Assembly: GCF_002215035.1 (NCBI RefSeq)
Contig: NZ_NKFP01000006.1
Span: forward strand, 1,810,530-1,874,529
Length of the DNA stretch: 64,000 bases
Reading direction: 5' to 3'
Source of the DNA: Leptolyngbya ohadii IS1
GTDB taxonomy: Bacteria > Cyanobacteriota > Cyanobacteriia > Elainellales > Elainellaceae
Made by a program: the position numbers and the translations under genes. Under the pieces are notes generated by a model. It did not search any database and was not told the origin of the DNA. It worked only from the letters and a program-made list of their open reading frames with translations. Positions 9,101 through 18,451 of this stretch are shown here, in pieces. Positions within the stretch are counted from its first letter, which is position 1. Each line of letters begins with the position of its first letter.

Positions 9101-9665
9101 TTGTCCCTCTATTGATTTGCTCCCAGAGTTCCTGATTATAGATAACGGGATCTTGATTAGCTCTACCTTCAGCAATAATGCGATATTCAGGCTCGGAGTT
9201 GTCAAAAATAAACCACTCGTCACATAGAGGCAGGTACAGTTCGACTAAATTCCTCCGACCCCGCTCATACCGCCGGCGAATGACCTCCTCTGGAATTGAA
9301 TGTCCACCGCTTGCTACTCGACGCGCAACTCGCTCTACTGCCAAATCGGGACTCCGCAGCCAAAAATACAGCAAGTTGATTGTGTAGCCTCTGCTGTTGC
9401 ACTGCTCAAGAAACGGAGCAAACGATCGGGCTGCAAGGGTTGTTTCAAACGCAAAATCAGCATTGGAACCCGCAAGCACTTTCAAGCGTTCCAGCATAAG
9501 CCGTCCTGCCTGTTGTGCCACGGATTCGGGATTTAAAGGCGATAGCCCTGCGGCGATTGCATCTGCATTCACGTACTCGGCTATCCCTAAATTGGGCAGA
9601 ATCGTCAGTGCAGAGGTTGTCTTCCCTGAACCGTTTGCACCGCCAATAAGATACAGCAGTGGCAT
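9087..9665 (-). CDS. Zeta-toxin-like P-loop kinase
   Basis: 192 residues with a P-loop at residues 8-17 (GGANGSGKTT) immediately after the first beta strand. A Zeta/AAA_33-type core follows: NADAIAAGLSP, FETTLAARSF near residue 75 and the Arg-rich lid RRRYERGRRNL near 135. Such proteins phosphorylate small molecules (UDP-N-acetylglucosamine in the founding zeta toxins) or other substrates. Cyanobacterial chromosomes carry many short copies whose substrates are unknown. The family is clear; toxicity is not. The partner gene overlaps the 3' end by 14 bases, unlike epsilon-zeta systems, where the antitoxin is upstream. Confidence 0.82.
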   Translation of the reverse strand: MPLLYLIGGANGSGKTTSALTILPNLGIAEYVNADAIAAGLSPLNPESVAQQAGRLMLERLKVLAGSNADFAFETTLAARSFAPFLEQCNSRGYTINLLYFWLRSPDLAVERVARRVASGGHSIPEEVIRRRYERGRRNLVELYLPLCDEWFIFDNSEPEYRIIAEGRANQDPVIYNQELWEQINRGTNDEQ

Positions 9666-9721
9666 AGCGTCTGAGTCTTGATTAATCCCCTCTAATAAAG
9701 ATGTTCCGGGTAATTCACAAG

Positions 9722-11302
9722 CTATGCTACTTCCTGCACGACGCCTGCTGGGGTTTGCTTTTCTGCCTGATGTTTTGCTTCCTCTGCCAGGTAAACGGCT
9801 AGCTGTGCCTCAATCTGATCCTTCACGATCTGGCGATATTCCAGGAAGTGTTCGTTGATGGCGCAGATGGAAAGGTAATGCTCCCACACGCGGGGATTCG
9901 TCTGCCAGATTTTGATCAGGTTGATCCAGAACTGGAAGCGCGTTTTCCGCAGGACACCCTGCCGCCAGAAGACAATCAGCATTGCCCGAATGCTTACCCA
10001 ACTGACCTTCCGCAGGCGAGACTTATGCTCAGGTGTGCCCAGCTTCTCGAAATGGCGATAGGTGCGGTTCAGGTATGCCAGCGGATCGTAAAGCTGCCAG
10101 AAAGCATCAATGTATTCCCGCGCAATCTGCTCTAGCGGACGGGTAGGCACATAGTTCATCAGCGTGGTCTGGTTGATGTTGCCGCTGCCTCTGAGTCGTC
10201 CCTCTTTTTCCAGACGATGCCAGAGCGCCGTATCGGGGAGTGCCTGCAACATACTGAAGAATGCCGTGGGAATCGCCGTTTTTTCCACGAATTGAACGAT
10301 GCGATCGCCCGCCCCCGGTTTTTCGCCATCGAAGCCGATGATAAACCCCGCCATCACGCGCAGACCCGATCGAATAATCGCATCCACCGCATCCGAGAGG
10401 GAATCGCGGGTGTTTTGAAACTTTTGCGTCAGGGCAAGGCTGTCCTCATCCGGGGTTTCGATGCCCAGGAAGACGGCGTTAAAGTTGCAGGCAACCATCA
10501 GATCCATCAGTTCCTGATCCTGCGCCAGATCCACGGAAGCTTCGGTGTTGAAGTGGAAGGGATAGCCGTGTTCCGCCATCCAGGGCTGGAGTTCCTTCAG
10601 CAGCAGTTTCACGTTGCGCTTGTTGCCGATGAAGTTGTCGTCCACCAGGAAGATCGTGCGTCGCCAGCCCAGTTCGTAAAGCCGTTCCAGTTCACCAATG
10701 AGCTGTGCTGGAGTCTTAGTACGGGGTTTGCGTCCGTACAGCACAATGATGTCGCAAAATTCGCACTGGAAGGGACAGCCCCGCGAAAACTGAACCGACA
10801 TATTATCGTAGGCGGAAAAGTCCAACAGATCGAATCTTGGCACAGGAGTTTCCGTGACGGCGGGTTTTTCACCATTTGCCCGGAAAACGCCCTGCTGATC
10901 GCCTCGCTCGATCGCCTCAATAAACATCGGCAGCGTAATTTCGCCCTCGTCCAGAATCAGATAGTCCGCTCCGGCTACTTCCTGGGGCAGGGCTGTGGCA
11001 TAGGGACCTCCCACCGCAACTTTTTTACCGCGCCGCTTTGCTTCCTGAATCTGTGCCAGGAAGTCCTCTTTCTGCACGATCATCGCAGACAGAATTACTA
11101 CATCTGCCCAGTTCCACTCTTCCTCCGTCACCGATCGCACATTTCGATCGACTAGCTTAAACTCCCAGGTCTGGGGCAGAATCGCCGCAACTGTCGCCAG
11201 CCCTAGCGGGGGGAGAAGTGCTTTGCGATCGACTAGTTCTAAGGCTTTCTCGAAAGACCAGAAACTCTTGGGAAATAGGGGATAGAGCAGCAGCACACGC
11301 AT
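9722..11302 (-). CDS. B12-binding radical SAM protein, HpnP/DUF4070 type (copy 1)
   Basis: 526 residues from the ATG at 11302, which has GAGGTG about ten bases upstream. An N-terminal cobalamin-binding domain (residues about 1-140) is followed by a radical SAM core with the 4Fe-4S motif CPFQCEFC near residues 178-185 in the context SRGCPFQCEFCDIIVLYGRKP. A C-terminal DUF4070 region follows. This is the architecture of the hopanoid C-2 methylase HpnP and of several paralogous methylases in cyanobacteria. The substrate is not determined by sequence alone and no hopanoid gene is adjacent. It lies tandem with a close paralogue 130 bases upstream, so the pair may be co-transcribed. Confidence 0.85.
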   Translation of the reverse strand: MRVLLLYPLFPKSFWSFEKALELVDRKALLPPLGLATVAAILPQTWEFKLVDRNVRSVTEEEWNWADVVILSAMIVQKEDFLAQIQEAKRRGKKVAVGGPYATALPQEVAGADYLILDEGEITLPMFIEAIERGDQQGVFRANGEKPAVTETPVPRFDLLDFSAYDNMSVQFSRGCPFQCEFCDIIVLYGRKPRTKTPAQLIGELERLYELGWRRTIFLVDDNFIGNKRNVKLLLKELQPWMAEHGYPFHFNTEASVDLAQDQELMDLMVACNFNAVFLGIETPDEDSLALTQKFQNTRDSLSDAVDAIIRSGLRVMAGFIIGFDGEKPGAGDRIVQFVEKTAIPTAFFSMLQALPDTALWHRLEKEGRLRGSGNINQTTLMNYVPTRPLEQIAREYIDAFWQLYDPLAYLNRTYRHFEKLGTPEHKSRLRKVSWVSIRAMLIVFWRQGVLRKTRFQFWINLIKIWQTNPRVWEHYLSICAINEHFLEYRQIVKDQIEAQLAVYLAEEAKHQAEKQTPAGVVQEVA

Positions 11303-11431
11303 CGGGCGGCACACCTCAATGATTAGGGACTGGACGATAGAGAGTTTTCGATGAGCTTATCATGCAAGCAGAAGCGAGATCCCGATTTAAGATTTTCTTC
11401 AGGATCGCTAGAAATGCCTTGGCAGGGAGGA

Positions 11432-13024
11432 TCAGGCAGACTGCGCTAAGGCTTTTGCCTCAGTTGTCTCGATCGCCTGAATTCTGGCTTCTTCCGCAGA
11501 GAATTCCTGAAGCTGTGCTTCAATTTCATCCTTCACGATTTGGCGATATTCGAGAAAATGCTCGTTGTGGGCACAAACGGCGAGGTAATGCTCAAACACG
11601 CCCGGATTCTGCCGCAAAATGCCAAACAGATGATGCCAGAAGGCCCAGCGAGTCGATCGCTTCACGCCCTGTCGCCAGCAGACGATCGCTAATGCCCGCA
11701 GATCGATCCAGCTTGGTAGCTTGGCAGGAGCTTTGCACTTGGGCGCACCCAACATCAGGAAATGGCGATAAACGCGATCGAGATAGGTCTGTGGCTCATA
11801 GATCCGCCAGAAAGCATCGACGTATTCCCGCGCAATATCTTCCAGCGGACGGGTCGGAATAAAGTTCATCAGCGTGGTCTGGTTGATGTTGCCATCCTTA
11901 CCGGAGCGCAGCCGACCTTCTTTCTCTAAGCGATGCCAGAGAGCCGTATTCGGCAATGCCTGAAGCATGGCAAACGTGGTCGTAGGAATTGTGGTCTGCT
12001 CCACAAATCGCACAATCCGATCGCCTGCCCCCTTTTGCTCTCCATCGAAGCCGATGATAAACCCTGCCATCACGCGCAGTCCAGCTCTGGTAATGGTTTC
12101 GATCGACTCTGCCAGCGAACTGCGAGTATTCTGAAATTTTTTGGTGAGGGACAAGCTATCTTCATCCGGGGTTTCAATGCCCACGAAGACCGCATCAAAG
12201 TAGCATTCCACCATCAGATCCATCAGTTCCTCGTCCTGCGCCAGATCAACGGAAGCCTCGGTATTGAAGCGGAAGGGATAGCCGTGTTCTTTCTGCCAGA
12301 CCTTGAGTTCCTTCAGCAGCAGTTTGACGTTGCGCTTGTTACCAATGAAGTTGTCGTCCACCATGAACACGCTGCGCCGCCAGCCTAGCTCATACAGGTA
12401 GTCCAGTTCCTTGAGCAACTGCTCTGGGGCTTTGGTACGAGGTTTGCGTCCATACAGCACAATGATGTCGCAGAATTCGCACTGGAAGGGGCAGCCCCGC
12501 GAAAACTGGATCGACATGGAATCGTAGGCGTCGAACTCCAGCAGATCAAACCGGGGCACAGGGGTTTCGGTCACGTCCGGCTTTTCCCCGTTCGATCGGA
12601 AAATGCCCTGCTGATCGCCTCGCTCGATCGCCTCAATAAACATCGGCAGCGTAATTTCGCCCTCATCCAGAATCAGATAATCCGCTCCGGCTGACTGCGG
12701 TACTTCTGGAACCGAGGTGGGGAATGGTCCGCCAACGGCAACGCGCTTGCCTCGACGTTTTGCCTCCTGAATCTGATCAATCAAATCCTCTTTCTGGACA
12801 ATCATTGCCGAGAGGATGACCACATCTGCCCATGCCCATTCCTCTTCTGTGACAGCTCGAATATTGCGATCGACGAGCTTAAATTCCCAAGTTTGGGGCA
12901 GAATGGCTGCTACTGTCACCAGTCCAAGCGGCGGCAGTAAAACTTTGCGATTCACCAGTTCCAGAATTTTTTCGTAAGACCAGAAGGTTTTCGGAAACTT
13001 CGGATAAACGAGCAGAATCCGCAT
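11432..13024 (-). CDS. B12-binding radical SAM protein, HpnP/DUF4070 type (copy 2)
   Basis: 530 residues, the upstream partner of a tandem pair. Its order is the same as copy 1: a cobalamin-binding domain beginning MRILLVYPKFPKTFWSYEKI, the radical SAM Cys triad CPFQCEFC near residues 177-184, and a DUF4070 C-terminal part. Large blocks are identical to copy 1, including ADYLILDEGEITLPMFIEAI, while the C-terminal 150 residues diverge more. That pattern suggests an old duplication with substrate divergence. Either copy could be HpnP or another B12-dependent C-methylase. ATG start at 13024 with no strong Shine-Dalgarno. Confidence 0.86.
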   Translation of the reverse strand: MRILLVYPKFPKTFWSYEKILELVNRKVLLPPLGLVTVAAILPQTWEFKLVDRNIRAVTEEEWAWADVVILSAMIVQKEDLIDQIQEAKRRGKRVAVGGPFPTSVPEVPQSAGADYLILDEGEITLPMFIEAIERGDQQGIFRSNGEKPDVTETPVPRFDLLEFDAYDSMSIQFSRGCPFQCEFCDIIVLYGRKPRTKAPEQLLKELDYLYELGWRRSVFMVDDNFIGNKRNVKLLLKELKVWQKEHGYPFRFNTEASVDLAQDEELMDLMVECYFDAVFVGIETPDEDSLSLTKKFQNTRSSLAESIETITRAGLRVMAGFIIGFDGEQKGAGDRIVRFVEQTTIPTTTFAMLQALPNTALWHRLEKEGRLRSGKDGNINQTTLMNFIPTRPLEDIAREYVDAFWRIYEPQTYLDRVYRHFLMLGAPKCKAPAKLPSWIDLRALAIVCWRQGVKRSTRWAFWHHLFGILRQNPGVFEHYLAVCAHNEHFLEYRQIVKDEIEAQLQEFSAEEARIQAIETTEAKALAQSA

Positions 13025-13360
13025 GGACAGTTTTCCTCACACAATGCCTGGATCGTATGGCAATCATGACGGATACGCAAGCCGTTCTGTGCCGCCTAAC
13101 GAAATAATTGAAGTGATGAGATGAGATGCTTACCTCGCGTAAACTCTATCCACAGAATAGGAATCTATCTAAAGGATAGAAATCGTCTTATGAAGACAGG
13201 CAGCGGCAATATTCTTTGGCAATCTCTGAGACAATGGCTCTGGATCGCTCAAGGAATCCATCAGGGAATCCACATGAGCAGCCAGACTTCAAGCAATAAT
13301 TAGAGAGAAATATCTTTTGCCTTCGTTTGTTCATTTTCTTGGGTAGCAGGTTCACCGAAT
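13025..13360. other. Divergent intergenic region, radical SAM genes and ftsY
   Basis: This region must hold promoters for both divergent units. A short hairpin CTATC-TAAAG-GATAG occurs near 13166-13180, and one sequence resembling a DnaA box (CTATCCACA) lies near 13146. No small gene or RNA is convincing. Confidence 0.45.
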
Positions 13361-15037
13361 ATGGCTCCTTTTAATTGGTTTAACCGCCAGCACAGCGAAC
13401 AATCCACCGACGAAACGGAAGCAGCGCAATCTACTTCCGCGCAACCATCGGTTGAATCTCCTACCCCTGCTGAGGAGCCAGAAAGCGCACCCCAGGCTGA
13501 AGTGGCGCAAGACTATCTCACCTGGGCAAAATCTGCGTACGAAAACATTCGCAAGCGGCAGCAGCAGGAAGCAGGCTCGATCGCTGAAGAGCAGGACAGT
13601 GCAAGTAGTTCCGAGACAGCACCCACTGCCGCAACCGAGAGCGCAGCATCCGAGACAGCAGCGGAAACTCCAGACGCCGCAGAAGTTGACGTAGTCCAAC
13701 CCGCCGCCCAGGAAATCATTGAGGAAGTCGCGCCAGCTACGATCGTCCCTGAACCCTCAGCTTCCGATCCTTCCCCTGCTGATAGTTCAGTTACCACAGG
13801 CGTCACAGAATCGATCGCCCCTGAATCCCCGACTGTACCCCCTGAACCCTCAACCCCTGAACCCGTTTCCCCTGTCACCGCATTCTGGGCACAGGCAGAA
13901 GCCGATCGTCTCGCCCGCTTGGAGCGTTTGCGCCAAGAAGCGATCGAGCAGGAAGAAGCAGAAGCACAGCTTACAGCCGTTCCCAGCCCGTTGCCTGACG
14001 CCACAGAACCCGTGATTGATGCGGGATTTGCGCTGGACGAAGGATTCCTCTGGTCGGCGGAAGTGCTAGCGGCGCAGGGACGACGGGCAGAAGACGTTTC
14101 GCTGGAAGAAATCACCTGGCTGAAGCGGCTGCGGCAGGGACTCGACAAAACCCGACGCAGTTTAGTCAATCAGCTTCGATCGATCGTCGGTCAGGGTCCG
14201 CTCAACCAGGATGCCGTCACCGAAATTGAATCTCTGCTGCTGCAAGCCGATGTGGGCATTGAAGCAACGGATTATATTGTCGAAGCCCTGCAATCCAAAC
14301 TGCGCGAGGAAGCACTGCCCCCGAATGAAGCGATCGCCTACCTGAAGCAAATCCTGCGGGATATGCTGGATAGACCCTTGCAGCAGTCCCACAACGTCAG
14401 TTTCGCCCCAGAGAAGGATAAGCTGAATATTTGGCTGATGACGGGCGTCAACGGGGCAGGGAAAACCACGACGATCGGCAAATTAGCTCACCTGGGCACC
14501 AAATCTGGCTACCGCTGTCTTATTGGGGCTGCGGACACTTTCCGGGCAGCGGCGGTTCAGCAGGTCAAAGCCTGGGGCGATCGCAGTGAAGTGGAAGTCA
14601 TCGCCAATCCGGGCAAGAATACCGACCCCGCTGCGGTTGTGTTTGATGCGATCACCGCAGCCCAATCTCGTAATACGGAGCTGCTGCTGATAGACACCGC
14701 AGGTAGACTACAAAACAAAAAGAACCTGATGGATGAGCTGAGCAAAATCCGCCGCATTATCGACAAAAAAGCTCCCGATGCCCATATTGAGGCGCTGCTC
14801 GTCCTGGATGCCACCTTGGGTCAGAACGGTCTGCGTCAGGCAGAGGTATTTTCGGAGGCGGCAAAGCTGAGTGGTGTAGTTCTCACAAAGCTAGACGGAA
14901 CCGCCAGAGGCGGAATTGCCCTCGCGGTTGTGCAGCAGCTAGGCTTGCCCATTCGCTTCATTGGAGCCGGAGAAGGCATTGAGGATTTACGTCCTTTCTC
15001 CAGCTATGAATTTGTCGAAGCATTGTTAAGTGGCTAA
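13361..15037 (+). CDS. ftsY: Signal recognition particle receptor FtsY
   Basis: SRP receptor GTPase that docks ribosome-SRP complexes at the membrane. It is 558 residues: an acidic, Ala/Glu/Pro-rich A domain of about 215 residues, then the helical N domain and the NG GTPase core. G-motifs are GVNGAGKTT near residue 362, DTFRAAA after it, DTAGR near 444 and TKLDGTARGG near 508. The repeat-rich low-complexity A domain is long but usual for cyanobacterial FtsY. ATG start follows a weak Shine-Dalgarno. It is separate from ffh, which is not in the window. Confidence 0.97.
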   Translation: MAPFNWFNRQHSEQSTDETEAAQSTSAQPSVESPTPAEEPESAPQAEVAQDYLTWAKSAYENIRKRQQQEAGSIAEEQDSASSSETAPTAATESAASETAAETPDAAEVDVVQPAAQEIIEEVAPATIVPEPSASDPSPADSSVTTGVTESIAPESPTVPPEPSTPEPVSPVTAFWAQAEADRLARLERLRQEAIEQEEAEAQLTAVPSPLPDATEPVIDAGFALDEGFLWSAEVLAAQGRRAEDVSLEEITWLKRLRQGLDKTRRSLVNQLRSIVGQGPLNQDAVTEIESLLLQADVGIEATDYIVEALQSKLREEALPPNEAIAYLKQILRDMLDRPLQQSHNVSFAPEKDKLNIWLMTGVNGAGKTTTIGKLAHLGTKSGYRCLIGAADTFRAAAVQQVKAWGDRSEVEVIANPGKNTDPAAVVFDAITAAQSRNTELLLIDTAGRLQNKKNLMDELSKIRRIIDKKAPDAHIEALLVLDATLGQNGLRQAEVFSEAAKLSGVVLTKLDGTARGGIALAVVQQLGLPIRFIGAGEGIEDLRPFSSYEFVEALLSG

Positions 15038-15974
15038 TGCTGAGCGGATAGGAAAACTCCTGGGTTTCAAGTGCTTCAACAGGAACGTGCCGCCGACTGC
15101 CGCCAATTCCAGAACAACCCCTGGCGCAAAAACACGCTCCGGATCGAATTTGCCTGTGCCTGCGTGAAGGTGTGGCTATTGCCTTCAACGCCACGTCCCG
15201 CTGTTTAATTACAACGTCCAATTACAACTTTGCTGAAGTTGCCATTTCGCTGAAGTTTTTGCCCGTCGAGAAGAAGTGAACAAAGCCATTGGCTTCTCCA
15301 CCAGACTGCTTTGCTCTTATAGGTGCTGCTCCTACAGGTGCAATGAAATTAATATCAGCCGTTGAGAAGGATTCGACCAGCCGATTGCTCCGCTGAAATT
15401 AAAGCAAATAATGCCATTATTCACATGTCTTCAATAAAGCTTCTGGGAAAAAACACGGGTTTTCTATAGCTTAATTATATCAAGAAAAAACCAATAACAG
15501 ATTGAACTATGAGTTTTTGGTAAAGCAAATATTTACTGAAAACAGGCAAAGAATGAAAGACAAGATTGATATCCGTAAATCAACTGATCGGATTCGGTTG
15601 ATTGCTTCGGTTTGCCTGGAATGACGCCATTTTGACGGCGTGGCAGATGCCGTGGGAATACGGTGGGCAAATTCATTTTGGCTTGAATAAATAGAGATAG
15701 AAAACACTTTTTAATCAGGCTAAGGCTGCTTTTCAATAATTGCTTAAAGGCTATTTGGAAGCAAATTTTCCCTAATTCTAAGTTTGCTTTTAGCCCAAAA
15801 GTCAGTCTGAATTATCCCTGAGCCATTCATGCCCTGTTGACTTTTCTTCTGCTGAGTTATTCTTCAGCATCACGCAATTTTTGCTAGAGCAATCCCCATC
15901 ATTTCTGGAAGTCCGATCCGTAGTTTGGGCATTCCGGGTGGATGTTTGTGCTTTATTTTGGAGTTTGGCAAACA
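15038..15974. other. Long intergenic region after ftsY
   Basis: More than 900 bases without a convincing gene. AT content rises sharply after about 15340. Short open frames here have no Shine-Dalgarno, no recognisable family and low-complexity or shadow character. A small GC-rich hairpin (ACGCC...GGCGT) occurs near 15624-15641. A small regulatory RNA or a decayed gene is possible but not shown. Confidence 0.45.
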
Positions 15975-17312
15975 ATGCGGATTTTGATTTATTCCTACAA
16001 CTACCATCCTGAGCCGATCGGCATTGCTCCACTAATGACAGAACTGGCAGAAGGGCTGGTTAGTCGAGGGCATGAGGTGAGAGTCATTACCGGAATGCCA
16101 AACTATCCCCAGCGGCAGATCTACCCCGAATATCGCGGCAAGTGGTTTTGCACGGAGGAGCGTAACGGCGTCATCATTCAACGCAGTACGGTCTGGATTC
16201 GTCCGAAGCCCGGTCTAATGACTCGAATGCTGCTTGACGGTAGCTTTGTCATGACGAGTCTGATTCAAGCCCTGCGCGGCTGGCGACCAGACGTTATTTT
16301 GCTGACAGTCCCCCCCCTCCCTGTTTCTATTTCTGCGGCACTGCTGGGCGCAATTTACGACTGTCCAGTGGTTCTGAATTTGCAGGACATTCTGCCGGAA
16401 GCGGCGGTTCATGTGGGGCTGATTAAGAATAAACTGGCGATTCGCGTCTTTGAACAGCTTGAGAAATTTGCCTACCGGACAGCCCATACTATCAGCGTCA
16501 TTACGGAAGGATTTACCGAGAACTTAGTGGGTAAGGGAATTCACCCCAGCAAAATTCGCTGCATTCCCAACTGGGTTGATGTGAACTTTATCCGTCCGCT
16601 TTCGCAGCAGGGCAACGATTTTCGCCGCGCCTACGGACTGGAGGACAAATTTGTGGTGATGTATTCCGGCAATATTGCCCTCACCCAGGGTTTGGAAACG
16701 GTCATTCGGACGGCAGCCCAGTTGTCCTACCTGCGGGATGTGGTGTTTGTGATTGTGGGCGAATCCCGTGCGCTAGAAACGCTGCGGCAAACCTGTGAAA
16801 AATACGGAGCGAAAAATGTACTGCTGCTGCCGTTTCAGCCCAGAGAACAGCTTCCGCAAATGCTAGCAGCGGCGGATGTGGGATTAGTAGTGCAGAAACA
16901 GCAGGTCGTTTCGTTCAACATGCCCTCCAAGATTCAGGTACTTCTGGCAAGTGGGCGTCCGATCGTCGCGTCTGTACCGCTCACCGGAACTGCTGCAAAA
17001 GCCATTCTTCAGAGTGGAGGCGGTGTTGTCGTTGCACCAGAACAGCCTGACCTGTTAGCCGATGCCATCGTAACCCTGTACGACGATCGCGATCGGGCAA
17101 TTGCGTTAGGACAGCAGGGCAGACGCTACGCCGAACAGCACTACGCCTTTGAAAATGCGCTCAGCCGCTACGAATCCCTGTTCTCCGAAGTGGCAGCCGC
17201 TCCTAAGACTGGATGGAAATTCCGGCTTCCGGCTCTGCCGCTACTGTCACCCAAGCCGCAGCCCGCTACTCCCGCAATCGTCCAGTCTGTACAGTCAGTA
17301 ACGCTGGAGTAG
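15975..17312 (+). CDS. Glycosyltransferase family 4, WcaI-like
   Basis: A cytosolic or membrane-associated GT-B sugar transferase for exopolysaccharide or a similar glycan. It is 445 residues from the ATG at 15975, whose MRILIYSYNYHPEPIGIAP opening is the typical first strand of WcaI/WbuB-like enzymes; an ATG at 15942 adds 11 residues with no family match. N-terminal acceptor domain to about residue 200, then a Glycos_transf_1 domain with VMYSGNIALTQGLE, LLLPFQPREQLP and the donor-binding segment FNMPSKIQVLLASGRPIVAS. The final 40 residues are Pro-rich. It stands alone, so the glycan is unknown. Confidence 0.9.
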   Translation: MRILIYSYNYHPEPIGIAPLMTELAEGLVSRGHEVRVITGMPNYPQRQIYPEYRGKWFCTEERNGVIIQRSTVWIRPKPGLMTRMLLDGSFVMTSLIQALRGWRPDVILLTVPPLPVSISAALLGAIYDCPVVLNLQDILPEAAVHVGLIKNKLAIRVFEQLEKFAYRTAHTISVITEGFTENLVGKGIHPSKIRCIPNWVDVNFIRPLSQQGNDFRRAYGLEDKFVVMYSGNIALTQGLETVIRTAAQLSYLRDVVFVIVGESRALETLRQTCEKYGAKNVLLLPFQPREQLPQMLAAADVGLVVQKQQVVSFNMPSKIQVLLASGRPIVASVPLTGTAAKAILQSGGGVVVAPEQPDLLADAIVTLYDDRDRAIALGQQGRRYAEQHYAFENALSRYESLFSEVAAAPKTGWKFRLPALPLLSPKPQPATPAIVQSVQSVTLE

Positions 17313-17559
17313 AAAAGGCCATCGGTTATCTTGTGTTCAGGGGGCATAGGCTGTAAATCGAACATTCTGGTAGAGCGGTAAATCGGGTAGGGGCAGCTTT
17401 GGCGGTACGGGAAATCCTACAGAGGCAGTCCGGGGCACATTCAATTGCCGCGTTAAAATAGAGAAACCAAAGAATAAGTCTGATGCTGTAGGTTCAATTC
17501 TTTGGTGATTCAATTCAGCAACAAAAGCAAATTGCCCGCTGTTTCCCCGAAAGCCCCGA

Positions 17560-18192
17560 ATGCAACAATCCCTGACCCTGCGTGACCCGGTTCTAGCCTG
17601 GCTTCACCAAAATGTTCCCCTTCCCCGAATTGAACACATTCTGCGGGTTGAGCAGATGGCGATCGATCTGGCAGAAGTTCATCAGGTGAATGGGGAAAAA
17701 GCGGCTCTCGCAGGGCTGATGCATGACCTGGCGAAATTCTTCAAGTCATCGCGGCTGCTGGAAATAGCTCGACAGTCAGGGCTACCCCTCGATCCGGTCG
17801 ATGAAGCCAACCCTCATCTGCTTCATGCAGACATTAGCGCGATCGTGGCAAGGGAAGAATTTGGTGTTGAGGATGCAGAAATTTTGAGTGCGATCGCCAA
17901 CCATACGCTGGGCAGACCGGGCATGGATGACCTGAGCTGCATTGTTTATTTGGCAGATACCCTGGAGCCGGGACGGGGAGACACGCCAGAGCTAAACTAC
18001 CTGCGGCAGGCAGCACAGCAGAATCTCGCGCAAGCCGTTTGGCAAACTTCAGATTACACCGTGCAATACCTCATTCAAACCCAGCGACTGATCCATCCCC
18101 GTGCCCTGCTAACGCGCAACTGGTTTCTTCAGCAAGCGAAAACGCAGCAAAAATTTACGGAATCTCCGAAGTCGCTGCCCGTCAGTTCTTAA
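17560..18192 (+). CDS. yqeK: YqeK-type HD-domain hydrolase
   Basis: 210 residues with an HD phosphohydrolase domain: RIEHILRVEQMA early, the metal motif GLMHDLAKFF near residue 52, HADISA and NHTLGRPGMDDL later. YqeK enzymes hydrolyse diadenosine tetraphosphate symmetrically to ADP and often sit beside nadD and rsfS. Here rsfS follows about 260 bases downstream on the same strand, which supports the identification. The C-terminal 25 residues are poorly conserved-looking. ATG start with a weak GAAAG upstream. Confidence 0.9.
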   Translation: MQQSLTLRDPVLAWLHQNVPLPRIEHILRVEQMAIDLAEVHQVNGEKAALAGLMHDLAKFFKSSRLLEIARQSGLPLDPVDEANPHLLHADISAIVAREEFGVEDAEILSAIANHTLGRPGMDDLSCIVYLADTLEPGRGDTPELNYLRQAAQQNLAQAVWQTSDYTVQYLIQTQRLIHPRALLTRNWFLQQAKTQQKFTESPKSLPVSS

Positions 18193-18451
18193 TCTGTCTG
18201 GGCTAGGGTTTGGGAGTCCAGTTCTACAGTCGGTCTATTTCCAGCTTCGGTAAATTTCGCTAATCTGCTGACAAACGCTCTGTTAGCCTGTACCGTTACT
18301 CCCATTTCCTCTCGTTTATTTCTTTAAGATAGGTTAGGCTCAGCACAGATTCATTGCTGCTCGATGTCCTCCGATCGCGAACGATAGTTTGTTTCGTGAT
18401 TCCAACCAGTTCTTTGATTTACAGCAAATCTACAGGAGAATTCATTTCTGA

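Noticed and set aside
10217-11155. 312-codon plus-strand frame inside a radical SAM gene
   Set aside because: Antisense shadow of a strongly conserved gene; the paralogous gene has the same kind of shadow.
13513-14169. 218-codon Ser/Ala-rich frame opposite ftsY
   Set aside because: It mirrors the low-complexity acidic domain of FtsY and has no independent gene features.
15942-15974. Longer N-terminus for the glycosyltransferase
   Set aside because: The extra 11 residues do not match the family, which begins directly with MRILIYSYNYHP.
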